A stretch of DNA of 64,000 nucleotides from Brucella pseudogrignonensis. GTDB taxonomy: Bacteria; Pseudomonadota; Alphaproteobacteria; Rhizobiales; Rhizobiaceae. The stretch spans positions 248,001 through 312,000 of the forward strand of contig NZ_JAVLAT010000003.1 of the NCBI RefSeq assembly GCF_032190615.1, written 5' to 3'. This document shows positions 45,360 through 54,774 of this stretch, one piece after another (positions within the stretch are counted from its first letter, which is position 1; the number at the start of each line of letters is the position of its first letter). A program made the position numbers and the translations under genes. The notes beneath the pieces were generated by a model that had not been told where the DNA came from, did no database searches, and was given only the letters and a program-made list of their open reading frames with translations.

Positions 45360-46122
45360 GATTTCAGGCATGCGATTTCGCGCCACATGTTTGTGGCGGC
45401 TTGTCGTAACTCAAGGTGATCGGTGGCGTTGAATTGGTTTCGGGGGGAAATAATTTAGGTTGTAGATCGGATCATGTATCGACGTACAGCTTTGCACATG
45501 TTTCGCTGATTTAAAGCGCTTTACACCACGCTCTCGTCGTCGGATCGGTTGATGTGAATTCTCTGCCCGATTGTTCAAACCTTTATGCTGGCGATGATCG
45601 CAAACACCAAGGCTTATTGCTCGCCTGGAAGCGTCCTATGATCTTTGTCTATCAGTGACCATAATCTGTGATGCACAGCCCAGAGCAGGGAGCAGCTTGC
45701 GCATGAAACGCTTGGCTGTCTTGGTATTGCGGCGTTTCTGAACAAGGACATTCAGCACAAAGCCACCCTGATCAACGGCTCGCCAAAGAATGTGATGTTG
45801 ACCCTTGATGGATATCACACATTCGTCGAGATGCCATTTGTCACCAAGCCGTGGCGAACGACGACGGATGGTATTGGCATAGGCTCGCCCGAACTTCTCA
45901 GCCCATTCGTACACTGCCTTATATGTGACGAAGATTCCGCGATAGGCCAGCATGTCTTCAACCATGCGAAAGCTTAACGGAAAGCGGAAATACAACCATA
46001 CGGCTTCTGCAAAAATCTCTGCGGATAACGATGGCGGTGATAAAGTGAAGAACGAGGTTCGGTCATGCTCTACTATCATCACATAATATTGCGCCAGAGA
46101 TAATTTAACGGTGCCTGAAATC
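45360..46122 (-). mobile_element. IS6-family element, inactivated
   Basis: This is a 763-bp element bounded by an 11-bp perfect inverted repeat, GATTTCAGGCA (45360-45370) and TGCCTGAAATC (46112-46122). It holds one IS6-type transposase pseudogene. No clear 8-bp target duplication is seen. Its right part abuts a second IS6 relic on the opposite strand. Confidence 0.7.
45411..46066 (-). pseudogene. IS6-family transposase, frameshifted and with an internal stop
   Basis: The minus-strand reading contains the DDE transposase blocks FRFPLSFRMVEDMLAYRG, WHLDECVISIKGQHHILWRAVD, LVQKRRNTKTAKRFMRKLL, VTD and, after an in-frame TAG at 45636-45638, HKGLNNRAENSHQPIRRRER. The TAG replaces the residue after RS, probably Tyr of an RSY motif. 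Translation would open at ATG 46066 (MTEPRSSLYHRHRYP), but one base is missing near the RYP/AEI junction. The N-terminus is therefore out of frame with the rest. The catalytic Asp, Asp and Glu are all still present. The longer open frame reaching 46280 is a fusion with antisense of the next relic. Confidence 0.85.
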
Positions 46123-46124
46123 TC

Positions 46125-46469
46125 GGCGCTGCGCGGCGTTTCTTCAGGAAAGCCATCGCAAGCAATGGCATTCCCAACAAGATTGTCATTGATAAAAGCG
46201 GGGCTAGTTTGTCTGGTGCGCTGGCTGTAAACAATATCCTTGAATAGGATCATCGCTTCATCAAGCGGATCAACAAACATATGTTAGGCTTCAAAACCCT
46301 TCATTCAGCTTCTGCTACCTTGCTGGAATCGAAGTATCACACATGATCCGTAAGAACCAATTCGCAAATGACAATCACTCGCCATTCATAGTGTTCGCGG
46401 GGATCGCTGCATAATCACGTCCAGAGATAAGCTTGTTCTTAACCTACTAAAATATTTGCGACACAACCC
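46125..46469 (+). pseudogene. 3' remnant of a second IS6-family transposase
   Basis: The plus strand encodes AARRFFRKAIASNGIPNKIV-IDKSGA, then an in-frame TAG (46245-46247) and DHRFIKRINKHMLGFKTLHSAS. After a frameshift it reads AGIEVSHMIRKNQFANDNHS and FAGIAA with a stop at 46412-46414. These blocks are the C-terminal part of an IS6-family transposase. The stretch TTTGCGACACAACCC ending near 46469 resembles an IS6-type terminal repeat. The catalytic core before it is missing. It belongs to a different IS6 subgroup from the neighbour at 45360. Confidence 0.75.
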
Positions 46470-46518
46470 GTGCCGATTGTTCCTAATGAAGCCAGTTATG
46501 GTTGATTATTTCGAAATT

Positions 46519-48852
46519 TCAGAGTGGCTTTAGAGTAATTTTTTTCTGCGTCGCTCTTGCAATGGCCGGTTCCGAATAAATAAGCGGAACCGACTTCGCA
46601 TTGAGCCAATTCTCGTGGATATTTGAGTAGTTGTGCGATCCGGGCACACCAGACTGACCTGGGTTGTTGACGAAGAGACTATTATCCCAATCGCCGACAT
46701 CGATGACCATTCGGACAGATGGACCCGCGACTACCGAGAAGTCGTGCAAACGATAGGTTGCATAATTCAGCGTCGAACTACTGCCGCCAAGCGCTATAGA
46801 CTTCAGTGACCAATCCCTGTCTGTCAACGATTGCAAGGGATGGCGGAGTTCAAGCTTATGAATGGTACCCCATGCCCATTGCGTAGCATCCGCCCCCATC
46901 AAAGAGGCGCATTCAGCCCAGGCATCGGTGAGACTTTGTTGAATAGCCACAATATGCCTGGGAGATGTTTCCGCCTTTTCCAGCCATGACACAATGCTAG
47001 GTGAATCAAATGGCATGAGCAGCGATGCAACATCCGGGGCAGCACCCTCGGCCTTTGCAACAAGTGGACCAAGGTACTTGTTCAACCAGATTTCAAAAAG
47101 CCCTGCCGGTGCAGATCTTGCCGAAAGGTCCGCATCCCAATCGCGAAGAAGTAACACAGCCGGGTCATCACTATGCTGGAACAGCACCTTGAGGCTTTCA
47201 AGTGCCCGCGCGGCAATGGGCGAAAAAGTGCAGGCTTGCAGGCGCACACAGTCTTCAAGCGATATTGGCGCTTTGCGCGAAAGCGCTTGATGCAAGGTGT
47301 CGTGACGACTGCTATCAAGCCATTCATAACCAATCGCCGGATTAGCAGCTGTCCACGCATCAGGCACATTCATGGCGTTGGCGGTCGCGATAAAGCCGCG
47401 TTGCGGATTAACTTCAGCAGGGCCAGACTGCGGAGCCAGATAACCATTCCACTCATAACGCCCATCACCTGGGACAGGTAAAAGTCCGTCCCAGTTCTCA
47501 CGAACAGGCGTGGCGCCTGAAGGCTTCCATGCAATGGTGTTTGTTGTATCTGCATAGATGTGATTAACCGACGGACATCCCCAACCATCCAGTGCGTTGG
47601 CATAGTCAGCATAGTTTTTCGCCCGCATGACGGACAGGCTGGCCATATAAGGTGCCATGCCCGCATCCATCCAGACTGTGCGCAGACCAAAGGCGCGGTT
47701 GTTCGCTTTATCCTCATAGAGTACAGGACCATGCCGCGTGAATTTGAGTTCGACGGTTTGATCCGGATGCCCTTTAACAGGGATGGCTTCAGTAAGCGTC
47801 GTGAACTTCTCCCAACTGCCTTGATAGGCATATTGGTCGTGGTTGTTTTCATCGGTCTGGTAGACGTAAATGTCTTCCTGATCGGCTCCAAAGATTGTGA
47901 GGCCAAAGGCTGCGGTGCCGTTATGCCCCATGGAAATTCCGGGAACCATAGGCTCGCCTGCGCCAATCACATCAAGGCCCGGCATGGTCAGATGAACGAC
48001 GTAGCGGATGGATGGCAAACCATGGGTCCGATGCGGATCGAGTGCCAGTATCGGTCGCCCGGTCGTGGTCTTTTCAGCTGCGATTGCCCAATTATTGGAC
48101 CCCTCTTCAAAAGAGGCGCGTGCGATGTCGCCGGATGCCGAAACAACCGTCCAGAGAACTGCTTCATCAAGTGTTGCGGCCAAGCGTTCTTTGGAGAAGG
48201 TGGCGGGACTGACTGCAAGCTGGAAGTCACGCAAAACCCTGTCAGTCATGATGTTGGGGTCAAAGCCATCAACCGGCTTTGGCACCACGCCATGCGACAA
48301 TTCCTTGCGCAACTGATCGAGCTTACCACCTAGCTCCACACCCGCTTTTGCCATGACTTTTGAACGCAAAAGCTCGGATGATGCATTGCGTGTCAGTGAA
48401 TGGGTGCGTACGCGCACAACGTCTTCAGCACACCAACGATCAGGCTTGTGACCGAGGAGAGAGAACTCCGGTGGAAGCGCCCTTTCGCCTACTTCACAGG
48501 CATCGATATATGCATTGATGCCTTGAGCAAAAGCCGTGCATATCTGTTCCGAATCCGGACCATAGGCCTTCCATTCCGGTGCCATATCTCCGCGATAAAG
48601 TAGCAGACGCGCGGCCCTATCCTGCTCAAGATAGCCGGGGCCAAAATCGCGCGCCAGCAGGCCAAGTCCGCGCTTGCGTGCTATGTCGATCTGCCAAAGC
48701 CGATCGCGCGCGGCATTAAAACCCTGCGCGAAAAACAGATCATGCAGATTTTCCGCCCTGATATGGGCGACGCCCCATTGATCCACGTTGATCGTGACTT
48801 CGCTCAGCAAACCCGCAATGCGGGTTGCCGTTGATCTTGTAGCATCGGCCAT
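46519..48852 (-). CDS. Penicillin acylase-family N-terminal-nucleophile hydrolase
   Basis: This 777-residue acylase belongs to the family of penicillin G acylases and acyl-homoserine-lactone acylases. The precursor is cut at Gly251-Ser252 (EEGSNNWAIAAEKTTTG), making Ser252 the nucleophile of the beta chain. The alpha part contains GVAHIRAENLHDLFFAQGFNAARDRLW. Unusually for this family, no signal peptide is visible: the N-terminus MADATRSTATRIAGLL is not followed by a hydrophobic stretch, and the upstream gene ends only 17 bp away. The enzyme therefore probably acts in the cytoplasm on imported amides. It is the last gene of an eight-gene importer/hydrolase operon. Confidence 0.85.
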   Translation of the reverse strand: MADATRSTATRIAGLLSEVTINVDQWGVAHIRAENLHDLFFAQGFNAARDRLWQIDIARKRGLGLLARDFGPGYLEQDRAARLLLYRGDMAPEWKAYGPDSEQICTAFAQGINAYIDACEVGERALPPEFSLLGHKPDRWCAEDVVRVRTHSLTRNASSELLRSKVMAKAGVELGGKLDQLRKELSHGVVPKPVDGFDPNIMTDRVLRDFQLAVSPATFSKERLAATLDEAVLWTVVSASGDIARASFEEGSNNWAIAAEKTTTGRPILALDPHRTHGLPSIRYVVHLTMPGLDVIGAGEPMVPGISMGHNGTAAFGLTIFGADQEDIYVYQTDENNHDQYAYQGSWEKFTTLTEAIPVKGHPDQTVELKFTRHGPVLYEDKANNRAFGLRTVWMDAGMAPYMASLSVMRAKNYADYANALDGWGCPSVNHIYADTTNTIAWKPSGATPVRENWDGLLPVPGDGRYEWNGYLAPQSGPAEVNPQRGFIATANAMNVPDAWTAANPAIGYEWLDSSRHDTLHQALSRKAPISLEDCVRLQACTFSPIAARALESLKVLFQHSDDPAVLLLRDWDADLSARSAPAGLFEIWLNKYLGPLVAKAEGAAPDVASLLMPFDSPSIVSWLEKAETSPRHIVAIQQSLTDAWAECASLMGADATQWAWGTIHKLELRHPLQSLTDRDWSLKSIALGGSSSTLNYATYRLHDFSVVAGPSVRMVIDVGDWDNSLFVNNPGQSGVPGSHNYSNIHENWLNAKSVPLIYSEPAIARATQKKITLKPL

Positions 48853-48869
48853 GGCCGCACCTCTGGCTG

Positions 48870-50003
48870 TTATTCCAGTGAGAGAAACAGACCCGCATGA
48901 AGGCGAGCACGTTCGACCAGACTGTCTTCGAAAATATGCTCGCCCAGCGTATGCAGACCTTCACCACGCACACCAATGGAATCGATTGTTGGCACGCCAA
49001 GCGCGCCGGTAAAATTACCATCCGAGCCGCCGCCCGAACTTTGCACCGACATGGTGAAGCCGATCTCTTTTGCAATATTATTCGCAAAGTTGAAAAGCTT
49101 CATATCCTGTGGCTGACCCGGCTCCCAAACAGGACGGGTAACGCCGCGGGTGACGATCAATTCAACCCCGTCTTTATCTCCGCCAAGCGCCATGATCCGC
49201 GCAACGCCGTCTTCAAGGTCTTTCTGCGTTTTGGCCATGCTAAGCGCTTCGGCATTACAGCTTGACGACACGCAATTGACCCATTGGCCCGCATGAATAA
49301 CACCTACAGAGAAGGTGCAATCATCTGTGGTGAGTGCTTCGATTTCGATGATTTTTTCAGCCATACGACGAATTGCCGAGCGGCCTTCTTTGAGCAGCCA
49401 ACCGGCGTGGCTTGGCTTGCCGACAGTCTCAAGATTGTATCGCGCGATTGCATAACGACCCACAACCGCGCCGCCATCACGCAGTGCAGGTTCCGGCACC
49501 AGCACATATTTGTTCTTGAGCGCTTCCTGCTCTATCAGATCGCGGGTCGACGGTGTGCCGACTTCTTCATCCGGTGTCAAAAGAAACGTAACGGGAAGCT
49601 TTGTTGCGAGCCCGCTGCGAGCAATCTCGCGCATGGCTTCAAGCGCCACGAAATTACCACCCTTCATATCCTGAATGCCGGGGCCGTAAAGCTTACCGTC
49701 CTCGCGGCGATAGGGATTGATGTTGAGCACACCGATCGGATGAACCGTATCAAGATGACCTGACACCAGAATACCCGGCTTGCCCTGATCCTTGTGCGGG
49801 AAACGAGCGCGCAGGGAGCCGCCGAACCCCATGCGACCCGGAATGAATTCAATCGTTGCACCTGCCGCAGCAAAATCATAAGCGGCGACCTCAACCATGC
49901 GGTTTACTGCGCTTGCATCGAAAGTCGGGCTTTCCGTTTCGATCCAAGGGCGCAGGCGCGCAATCATGTCATCGAGGTTAAATGGCAATTCATGCGTGCT
50001 CAT
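48870..50003 (-). CDS. M20 peptidase, carboxypeptidase G2-like
   Basis: This 377-residue zinc peptidase of the M20 family removes C-terminal Glu or similar residues in the CPG2 group. Metal-site motifs are SGHLDTVHPIG (with His and Asp), GPGIQDMKGG, the catalytic TPDEEVGTPSTR, and SSGGGSDGN near the C-terminus. There is no signal peptide, unlike Pseudomonas CPG2, so it acts inside the cell. Its start overlaps the upstream M20D stop (50000-50003). The acylase gene follows 17 bp later. The substrate is presumably a product of the other hydrolases in the operon. Confidence 0.9.
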   Translation of the reverse strand: MSTHELPFNLDDMIARLRPWIETESPTFDASAVNRMVEVAAYDFAAAGATIEFIPGRMGFGGSLRARFPHKDQGKPGILVSGHLDTVHPIGVLNINPYRREDGKLYGPGIQDMKGGNFVALEAMREIARSGLATKLPVTFLLTPDEEVGTPSTRDLIEQEALKNKYVLVPEPALRDGGAVVGRYAIARYNLETVGKPSHAGWLLKEGRSAIRRMAEKIIEIEALTTDDCTFSVGVIHAGQWVNCVSSSCNAEALSMAKTQKDLEDGVARIMALGGDKDGVELIVTRGVTRPVWEPGQPQDMKLFNFANNIAKEIGFTMSVQSSGGGSDGNFTGALGVPTIDSIGVRGEGLHTLGEHIFEDSLVERARLHAGLFLSLE

Positions 50004-51181
50004 ACTGCTAAGTCCTTGTTTACTGGCAGGCGGGTTTCCACGATCCGGGCATAGATCGACGCGCCGATTGGCAGAGTTTCAGGCTCAAGCACAAAAGCAG
50101 GATTATGCAGCGCAGCTTTACCGCCATGCATCACGTTGATGTAAGCACCCGGCACACGCGCGAGCATGTCGGCGAAATCTTCACTGCCCATGAAGGCTGG
50201 GCAATCATCGCTGACGTTGTCTTCACCCAGCACATCGCGCGCTGCCGCCATATAAGCATCAGATAGTTCATGGTCGTTGCGCAGGACATCAAAGACGTTG
50301 CGAAGATCGACATCAACCGTGATACCGTAACCTGCAGCCACACCCGCACAGATTTCACGGATACGACTTTCTGCAAGATCGCAGACGCGCTGCTCGAAAT
50401 AGCGGATGGTGCCAGTGATCGTTGCCACTTCGGGCACGATATTATAGGCACTGCCAGTATGAAACTGCGTGCAGGATACAACGCAGGCATCCGTTGCCGG
50501 GATGTTGCGTGACACAATGGTCTGCAACTGACCAACCATATCCGCACCAATCACCAGCACATCGCGGGCATTATGCGGCTGGGCGGCATGGCTTCCCTTG
50601 CCTGTCAGTTTGATATCGAAGAAGCTTGCGCCAGCCATAGCCGCCCCCTTGCGGATAAGTGCTTTGCCGAGTGTGCCCATAGGCTGGTTGTGCATTCCGT
50701 AGATTTCGTCGCAAGGGAAACGCTCAAACAGTCCTTCGGCGATCATGCCGCGTGCTCCACCCAGACCTTCCTCGGCCGGCTGGAAAACAAAGACGGCAGT
50801 GCCTTCGAAATTGCGTGTTTCTGCAAGATATTGTGCAGCACCAAGCAGCATGGTTGTGTGCCCGTCATGCCCGCAGGCATGCATTCGGCCGGGATTTTGC
50901 GACGTGTAAGACACGCCCGAAATCTCGTCGATCGGCAGCGCATCCATATCTGCACGCAGCCCCACACGACGATTGCCAGGGTTTCGGCCTTTCAGAATGC
51001 CAACGACACCGGTTTTGGCGATGCCCGTATGCACCTCGTCAAAGCCCCATTTTTCTAAGAGTTCCGCTACAACGCCTGAAGCATGTTGTTCCTCAAAGCC
51101 AATTTGCGGATGACGATGCAAATCTTCGAAAACCGCGCGCATCTCGCCGGCCTTCTCCTCAATAAACGGTATGATGGGCAT
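50000..51181 (-). CDS. M20D amidohydrolase (hippurate hydrolase type)
   Basis: This 393-residue cytoplasmic amidohydrolase is the second M20D enzyme in the window. Motifs are LHRHPQIGFEEQHASG, RADMDALPIDEISG, MHACGHDGHTTMLLG (metal-binding Cys/His) and FQPAEEGLGGARGM (catalytic Glu). It lies 32 bp after the fused ATPase gene and is translationally coupled to the CPG2-like gene. M20D enzymes typically split N-acyl amino acids. Together with the acylase it suggests stepwise removal of acyl and amino-acid units. The exact substrate is unknown. Confidence 0.92.
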   Translation of the reverse strand: MPIIPFIEEKAGEMRAVFEDLHRHPQIGFEEQHASGVVAELLEKWGFDEVHTGIAKTGVVGILKGRNPGNRRVGLRADMDALPIDEISGVSYTSQNPGRMHACGHDGHTTMLLGAAQYLAETRNFEGTAVFVFQPAEEGLGGARGMIAEGLFERFPCDEIYGMHNQPMGTLGKALIRKGAAMAGASFFDIKLTGKGSHAAQPHNARDVLVIGADMVGQLQTIVSRNIPATDACVVSCTQFHTGSAYNIVPEVATITGTIRYFEQRVCDLAESRIREICAGVAAGYGITVDVDLRNVFDVLRNDHELSDAYMAAARDVLGEDNVSDDCPAFMGSEDFADMLARVPGAYINVMHGGKAALHNPAFVLEPETLPIGASIYARIVETRLPVNKDLAV

Positions 51182-51213
51182 GATTTCATTCCTGTCTGAA
51201 TTACTGAAGATAA

Positions 51214-52860
51214 TCAGGCGGCGGGACGTCCCGCCGCAAAATCCCAGAAGCGACCGGGAGCCGCCTCTATCAAAGATCGCGTGTATTCATGCGAAGGCTT
51301 GCCAAGCACGTCGGAAGCATTGCCCTGCTCAACAACCTGTCCGCGTTTCATCACCAAGACGTCATCGCAAATCTGCGCGGCCACTCGCAGATCGTGGGTG
51401 ATGAAAATGATCGCAATGCCGGTATCGCGCTGCAATTCTGCGAGAAGTTCGAGAACCTGCGCCTGTACCGAAACGTCGAGGGCAGACACAGCCTCGTCGG
51501 CCACCAGAATGTCCGGTCGAAGGGCTACCGCACGCGCAATGGCTATACGCTGTCGCTGGCCACCGGAAAACTGATGCGGATAACGCTTCAGCGAATCCTC
51601 CGGAAGCGAAACGATCTTCAAGAGACGTTTGGCTTCAGCGACTGCCTCTTCATAAGGAACACCATAATTGACAGGGCCTTCCGTCAAGCTTTGCTCAATT
51701 GTCCAACGCGGGTTCAATGAGCGGAATGGGTCCTGAAACACGACCTGAAGCTTCTTGCGAAAAGGCTTCATTTCACGTTTTCCGAGATGCGCAATATCAC
51801 GCCCGTCCACGACGATCTCACCCTCCGTCGGTTCGATCAGACGCATGATGGAGCGGGCAACAGTGGTTTTGCCGGAACCGGATTCGCCGACAATTCCAAG
51901 TGTTCTTCCAGGCTGAAGCTCGAAGTTCACTTCATAAGACGCTTTGACGCCGGGTTTTGTACTGAACAGCCCGCCTGTTTTATAGGTCATGCCAAGGTTA
52001 CGAACGCGGATCACCGCTTCATGTCCCTGTGGTTCACGCGCCAGTCGCGGAATGAGGCTCGGCACAGAGCCAAGCAGGTCTTTGGTATATTGCTGTTGTG
52101 GCGAGGTTAAAACATCACGGATGGTTCCGCGCTCGACGATCTCACCACTGCGCATAACACAGACACGATCAGCAATTTCGGCAACCACACCCATATCATG
52201 GGTGATGAACAACACAGCTGTTCCGTGCTTTTCCTGCAACTCCGCAATAAGGGACAGAATTTGTTTTTGCGTGGTCACATCCAATGCAGTGGTTGGCTCA
52301 TCGGCAATCAGAACCATCGGCTCAAGGATAAGCGCCATAGCGATCATAATACGCTGTCGCTGCCCACCTGAAAGCTGGTGCGGATAGCTTTGATAAATGC
52401 GCTCTACATCGGGCAGATGTACCTGCTCCATGATGTTGATGACTTTGGCACGCTTGGCCTCTGACGAAAGACTGGTATGAACATCGAGAACTTCCGTGAT
52501 CTGCTCACCCACCCGCATAACAGGATTAAGCGCAGTCATCGGCTCCTGAAAGATCATGGAGATACGTGTTGCACGCATCTTTTTCATGTCCGCAGCCGAG
52601 AGTTTTAGCAAATCTGTGCCGTCGAGCCTGATCGCCCCTTCTTTGACCAGAAGTGCATCTTTCGGCAAGAGCCCCATTGCGGTGAGCGACGTTACCGACT
52701 TGCCTGAACCGGATTCGCCCACGAGACAGACGGTTTCGCCCTTGCGAATGTCAAAGCTTACGCTACGCAGAACTGGTGTGCCGCCCGGAAGCGCCACAAC
52801 AAGATTTTCGACATCCAGAACGACAGGCTCATTTGTGAAATCACGATTTCGCAGTTCCAT
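51214..52860 (-). CDS. Fused dual ATP-binding ABC protein (DppD-DppF/GsiA type)
   Basis: This 548-residue ATPase has two nucleotide-binding domains. Domain 1 shows Walker A GESGSGKS, signature LSGGQRQRIM and LIADEPTTALD. Domain 2 shows GESGSGKTT, FSGGQRQRIA and LVADEAVSALD; the latter has Asp-Glu-Ala instead of the usual Asp-Glu-Pro, which is common in the DppF half. It is separated from the DppC-type gene by one base. It serves the peptide-type importer of the hydrolase operon. Confidence 0.95.
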   Translation of the reverse strand: MELRNRDFTNEPVVLDVENLVVALPGGTPVLRSVSFDIRKGETVCLVGESGSGKSVTSLTAMGLLPKDALLVKEGAIRLDGTDLLKLSAADMKKMRATRISMIFQEPMTALNPVMRVGEQITEVLDVHTSLSSEAKRAKVINIMEQVHLPDVERIYQSYPHQLSGGQRQRIMIAMALILEPMVLIADEPTTALDVTTQKQILSLIAELQEKHGTAVLFITHDMGVVAEIADRVCVMRSGEIVERGTIRDVLTSPQQQYTKDLLGSVPSLIPRLAREPQGHEAVIRVRNLGMTYKTGGLFSTKPGVKASYEVNFELQPGRTLGIVGESGSGKTTVARSIMRLIEPTEGEIVVDGRDIAHLGKREMKPFRKKLQVVFQDPFRSLNPRWTIEQSLTEGPVNYGVPYEEAVAEAKRLLKIVSLPEDSLKRYPHQFSGGQRQRIAIARAVALRPDILVADEAVSALDVSVQAQVLELLAELQRDTGIAIIFITHDLRVAAQICDDVLVMKRGQVVEQGNASDVLGKPSHEYTRSLIEAAPGRFWDFAAGRPAA

Positions 52861-52861
52861 A

Positions 52862-53746
52862 TCAGCCCTCTCGCTTTTTCAGACGTGGGTCGAGTGTATC
52901 GCGCGCTGCGTCACCCAAAAGATTGATCGACAAAACGCAGAGTGTCAGCAACAGACCCGGCCAAAGCACGATTGATGGCTTGATGCGGAAAAACTGGCGC
53001 CCCTCGGCCATGATGTTGCCCCAGGTCGGAATTTCTGTGCTGATACCGGCACCGAGAAACGAGAGGATTGCTTCGGTAAGGATTGCGGATGCCACAATAT
53101 AAGTGCCCTGCACAATCAGCGGTGCCATCGTATTGGGCAGCAGATGCCGTAACAGAATCTTCGGTGTGCTTGAACCAAGTGCTAAGGCTGCTTCAACATA
53201 CGGTTCCTCACGCGCGGTCAGAATGACAGAGCGGACCAGACGCACGACGCGGGGAATTTCCGGAATGGTGATCGCTATGATGACAGAACCAATCGATGGA
53301 CCGTTGAGAGCGACCAGAGCAATTGCGATCAGGATCGATGGCATCGCCATCAAAGCATCCATCATACGCATGATGATAGCATCCGCCATACGGAAGAAAC
53401 CGGCAATAAGACCGATGATCACGCCGACCCCGATAGAAGCTGCGGCTGCCAGAAGCCCGATCAGCAGCGAAATACGCCCGCCAAGGATCATGCGCGAAAA
53501 CAGATCGCGACCATAATTGTCAGTTCCAAGCAGATATTCATCCGATGCAGGCTTAAGCCGCATCATGGGGTTCATGGCGAGCGGATCGTGCGGAGCAATC
53601 CACGGCGAAATGAGAGTGAGAACGATGATTGCAGTCAGCAATACACCTGCAATCATCGGCCCGATACCAACGCGTGCAACGCGCGGCAGCGAGAACATGC
53701 GGAGCATCCAATGCATACCCGCTGATGTTTTTTCTGAGCGCATCAA
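52862..53746 (-). CDS. ABC transporter permease, DppC type
   Basis: This 294-residue inner-membrane permease carries the DppC marker YLLGTDNYGRDLFSRMILGG and the EAA loop (EEPYVEAALALGSSTPK). The N-terminal 25 residues precede the first helix (VLLTAIIVLTLISPWI). Its start overlaps the DppB-type stop (53743-53746, ATGA). It is part of the operon 46519-57910. Confidence 0.93.
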   Translation of the reverse strand: MMRSEKTSAGMHWMLRMFSLPRVARVGIGPMIAGVLLTAIIVLTLISPWIAPHDPLAMNPMMRLKPASDEYLLGTDNYGRDLFSRMILGGRISLLIGLLAAAASIGVGVIIGLIAGFFRMADAIIMRMMDALMAMPSILIAIALVALNGPSIGSVIIAITIPEIPRVVRLVRSVILTAREEPYVEAALALGSSTPKILLRHLLPNTMAPLIVQGTYIVASAILTEAILSFLGAGISTEIPTWGNIMAEGRQFFRIKPSIVLWPGLLLTLCVLSINLLGDAARDTLDPRLKKREG

Positions 53747-54684
53747 TAACGAATCCTTGGGTCGAAAAGTGTATAGGAAAGGTCGATCAGCAGATTGACG
53801 AACACATAAAGCGCGCTTGTCAGCAGGATCATCGCCTGAATAACCGGATAATCGCGCGCGAGAACTGCATCGACCGTCAGGCGCCCTATGCCCGGAATAT
53901 TGAAAATGCTTTCGGTCACGACCACGCCGGAAATCAGCAGGGCAAAGCCGGTGCCAACGATGGTCACGACCGGCACAGCTGCGTTTTTGAGCGCGTGAAC
54001 GAAGAGCAGTCGGCGATCACTCACGCCTTTTGCACGCGCGGTGCGAATATAATCTTCGCCAAGCACATCAAGCATTGCCGCACGGGTCATGCGGGCAATC
54101 AGCGCAATGTAGATCGAAGCGAGTGTAAGAGCTGGCAGAATTGCGCGCTCCAGAAAGCCACCCAAGCCCGATGAAATCGGCTTGAAACCCTGCACCGGAA
54201 GCCAGCCAAGATTGACCGAAAAAATCAACAACAGCACATAGCCGACAAGAAAGACTGGAACGGAAAAGCCAAGAACCGAAAAGCTCATGACGAGATAATC
54301 AGCCCATGACCGGTGGCGCCATGCAGCAACCACACCCATTGGAATAGCGACAAGCACTGCGATGATAATGGTCAGCACAGCGATAGAAATTGTGGGGCCG
54401 ATACGCTGCGAAACCATGTCGAGAACTGGCACGCCGGAAATCAGCGACACGCCAAGATCGCCCTGCAGAATATTCCCCATCCAGGTGAAATACTGGGTGA
54501 GTATTGGCTCATTAAGGCCCATTGCTTCGCGGATGCGTTCAAGCTGTTCGGTGGTGGCGGCATCGCCAGCCAGAATTGCAGCCGGATCACCCGGCGTCAG
54601 TCTCAGGAGGAGGAATACAAACACCGATACCAGCAACAACACCGGCACGAGTGCGAAGATACGTTTTAACAGATAGACAGCCAT
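53743..54684 (-). CDS. ABC transporter permease, DppB type
   Basis: This 313-residue permease starts MAVYLLKRIFALVPVLLLVS, the normal DppB opening. The longer frame to 54729 runs into the hairpin spacer. Further markers are LRLTPGDPAAILAGD, the EAA loop DYIRTARAKGVSDRR and the C-terminal TLFDPRIRY. It follows the receptor gene after a 90-bp gap with two hairpins. It belongs to the import part of the operon. Confidence 0.94.
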   Translation of the reverse strand: MAVYLLKRIFALVPVLLLVSVFVFLLLRLTPGDPAAILAGDAATTEQLERIREAMGLNEPILTQYFTWMGNILQGDLGVSLISGVPVLDMVSQRIGPTISIAVLTIIIAVLVAIPMGVVAAWRHRSWADYLVMSFSVLGFSVPVFLVGYVLLLIFSVNLGWLPVQGFKPISSGLGGFLERAILPALTLASIYIALIARMTRAAMLDVLGEDYIRTARAKGVSDRRLLFVHALKNAAVPVVTIVGTGFALLISGVVVTESIFNIPGIGRLTVDAVLARDYPVIQAMILLTSALYVFVNLLIDLSYTLFDPRIRY

Positions 54685-54702
54685 ATGCGCGTCCCGCTTG
54701 AG

Positions 54703-54765
54703 GTGGGACCGGCAGCGTGCCGGACCCACATTGAACTGGGAGCTATCGCACGAAGGGCGATAGCT
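54703..54765. repeat. Two successive hairpins between binding protein and permease genes
   Basis: The first has GTGGGACCGGCA (54703-54714) against TGCCGGACCCAC (54718-54729) with one mismatch and a three-base loop. The second has AGCTATCGC (54741-54749) against GCGATAGCT (54757-54765), a perfect 9-bp stem. Neither has a T-run. They lie just after the receptor stop, as in the other ABC operons here. Confidence 0.7.
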
Positions 54766-54774
54766 GCGGGCGGA

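Noticed and set aside
46067..46280. N-terminal extension of the IS6 transposase starting MFVDPLDEAM
   Set aside because: Its complement encodes the C-terminal part of another IS6 transposase, so the extension is not a real N-terminus.
47560..48333. 257-residue plus-strand open frame
   Set aside because: It is antisense to the acylase gene, which has clear motifs.
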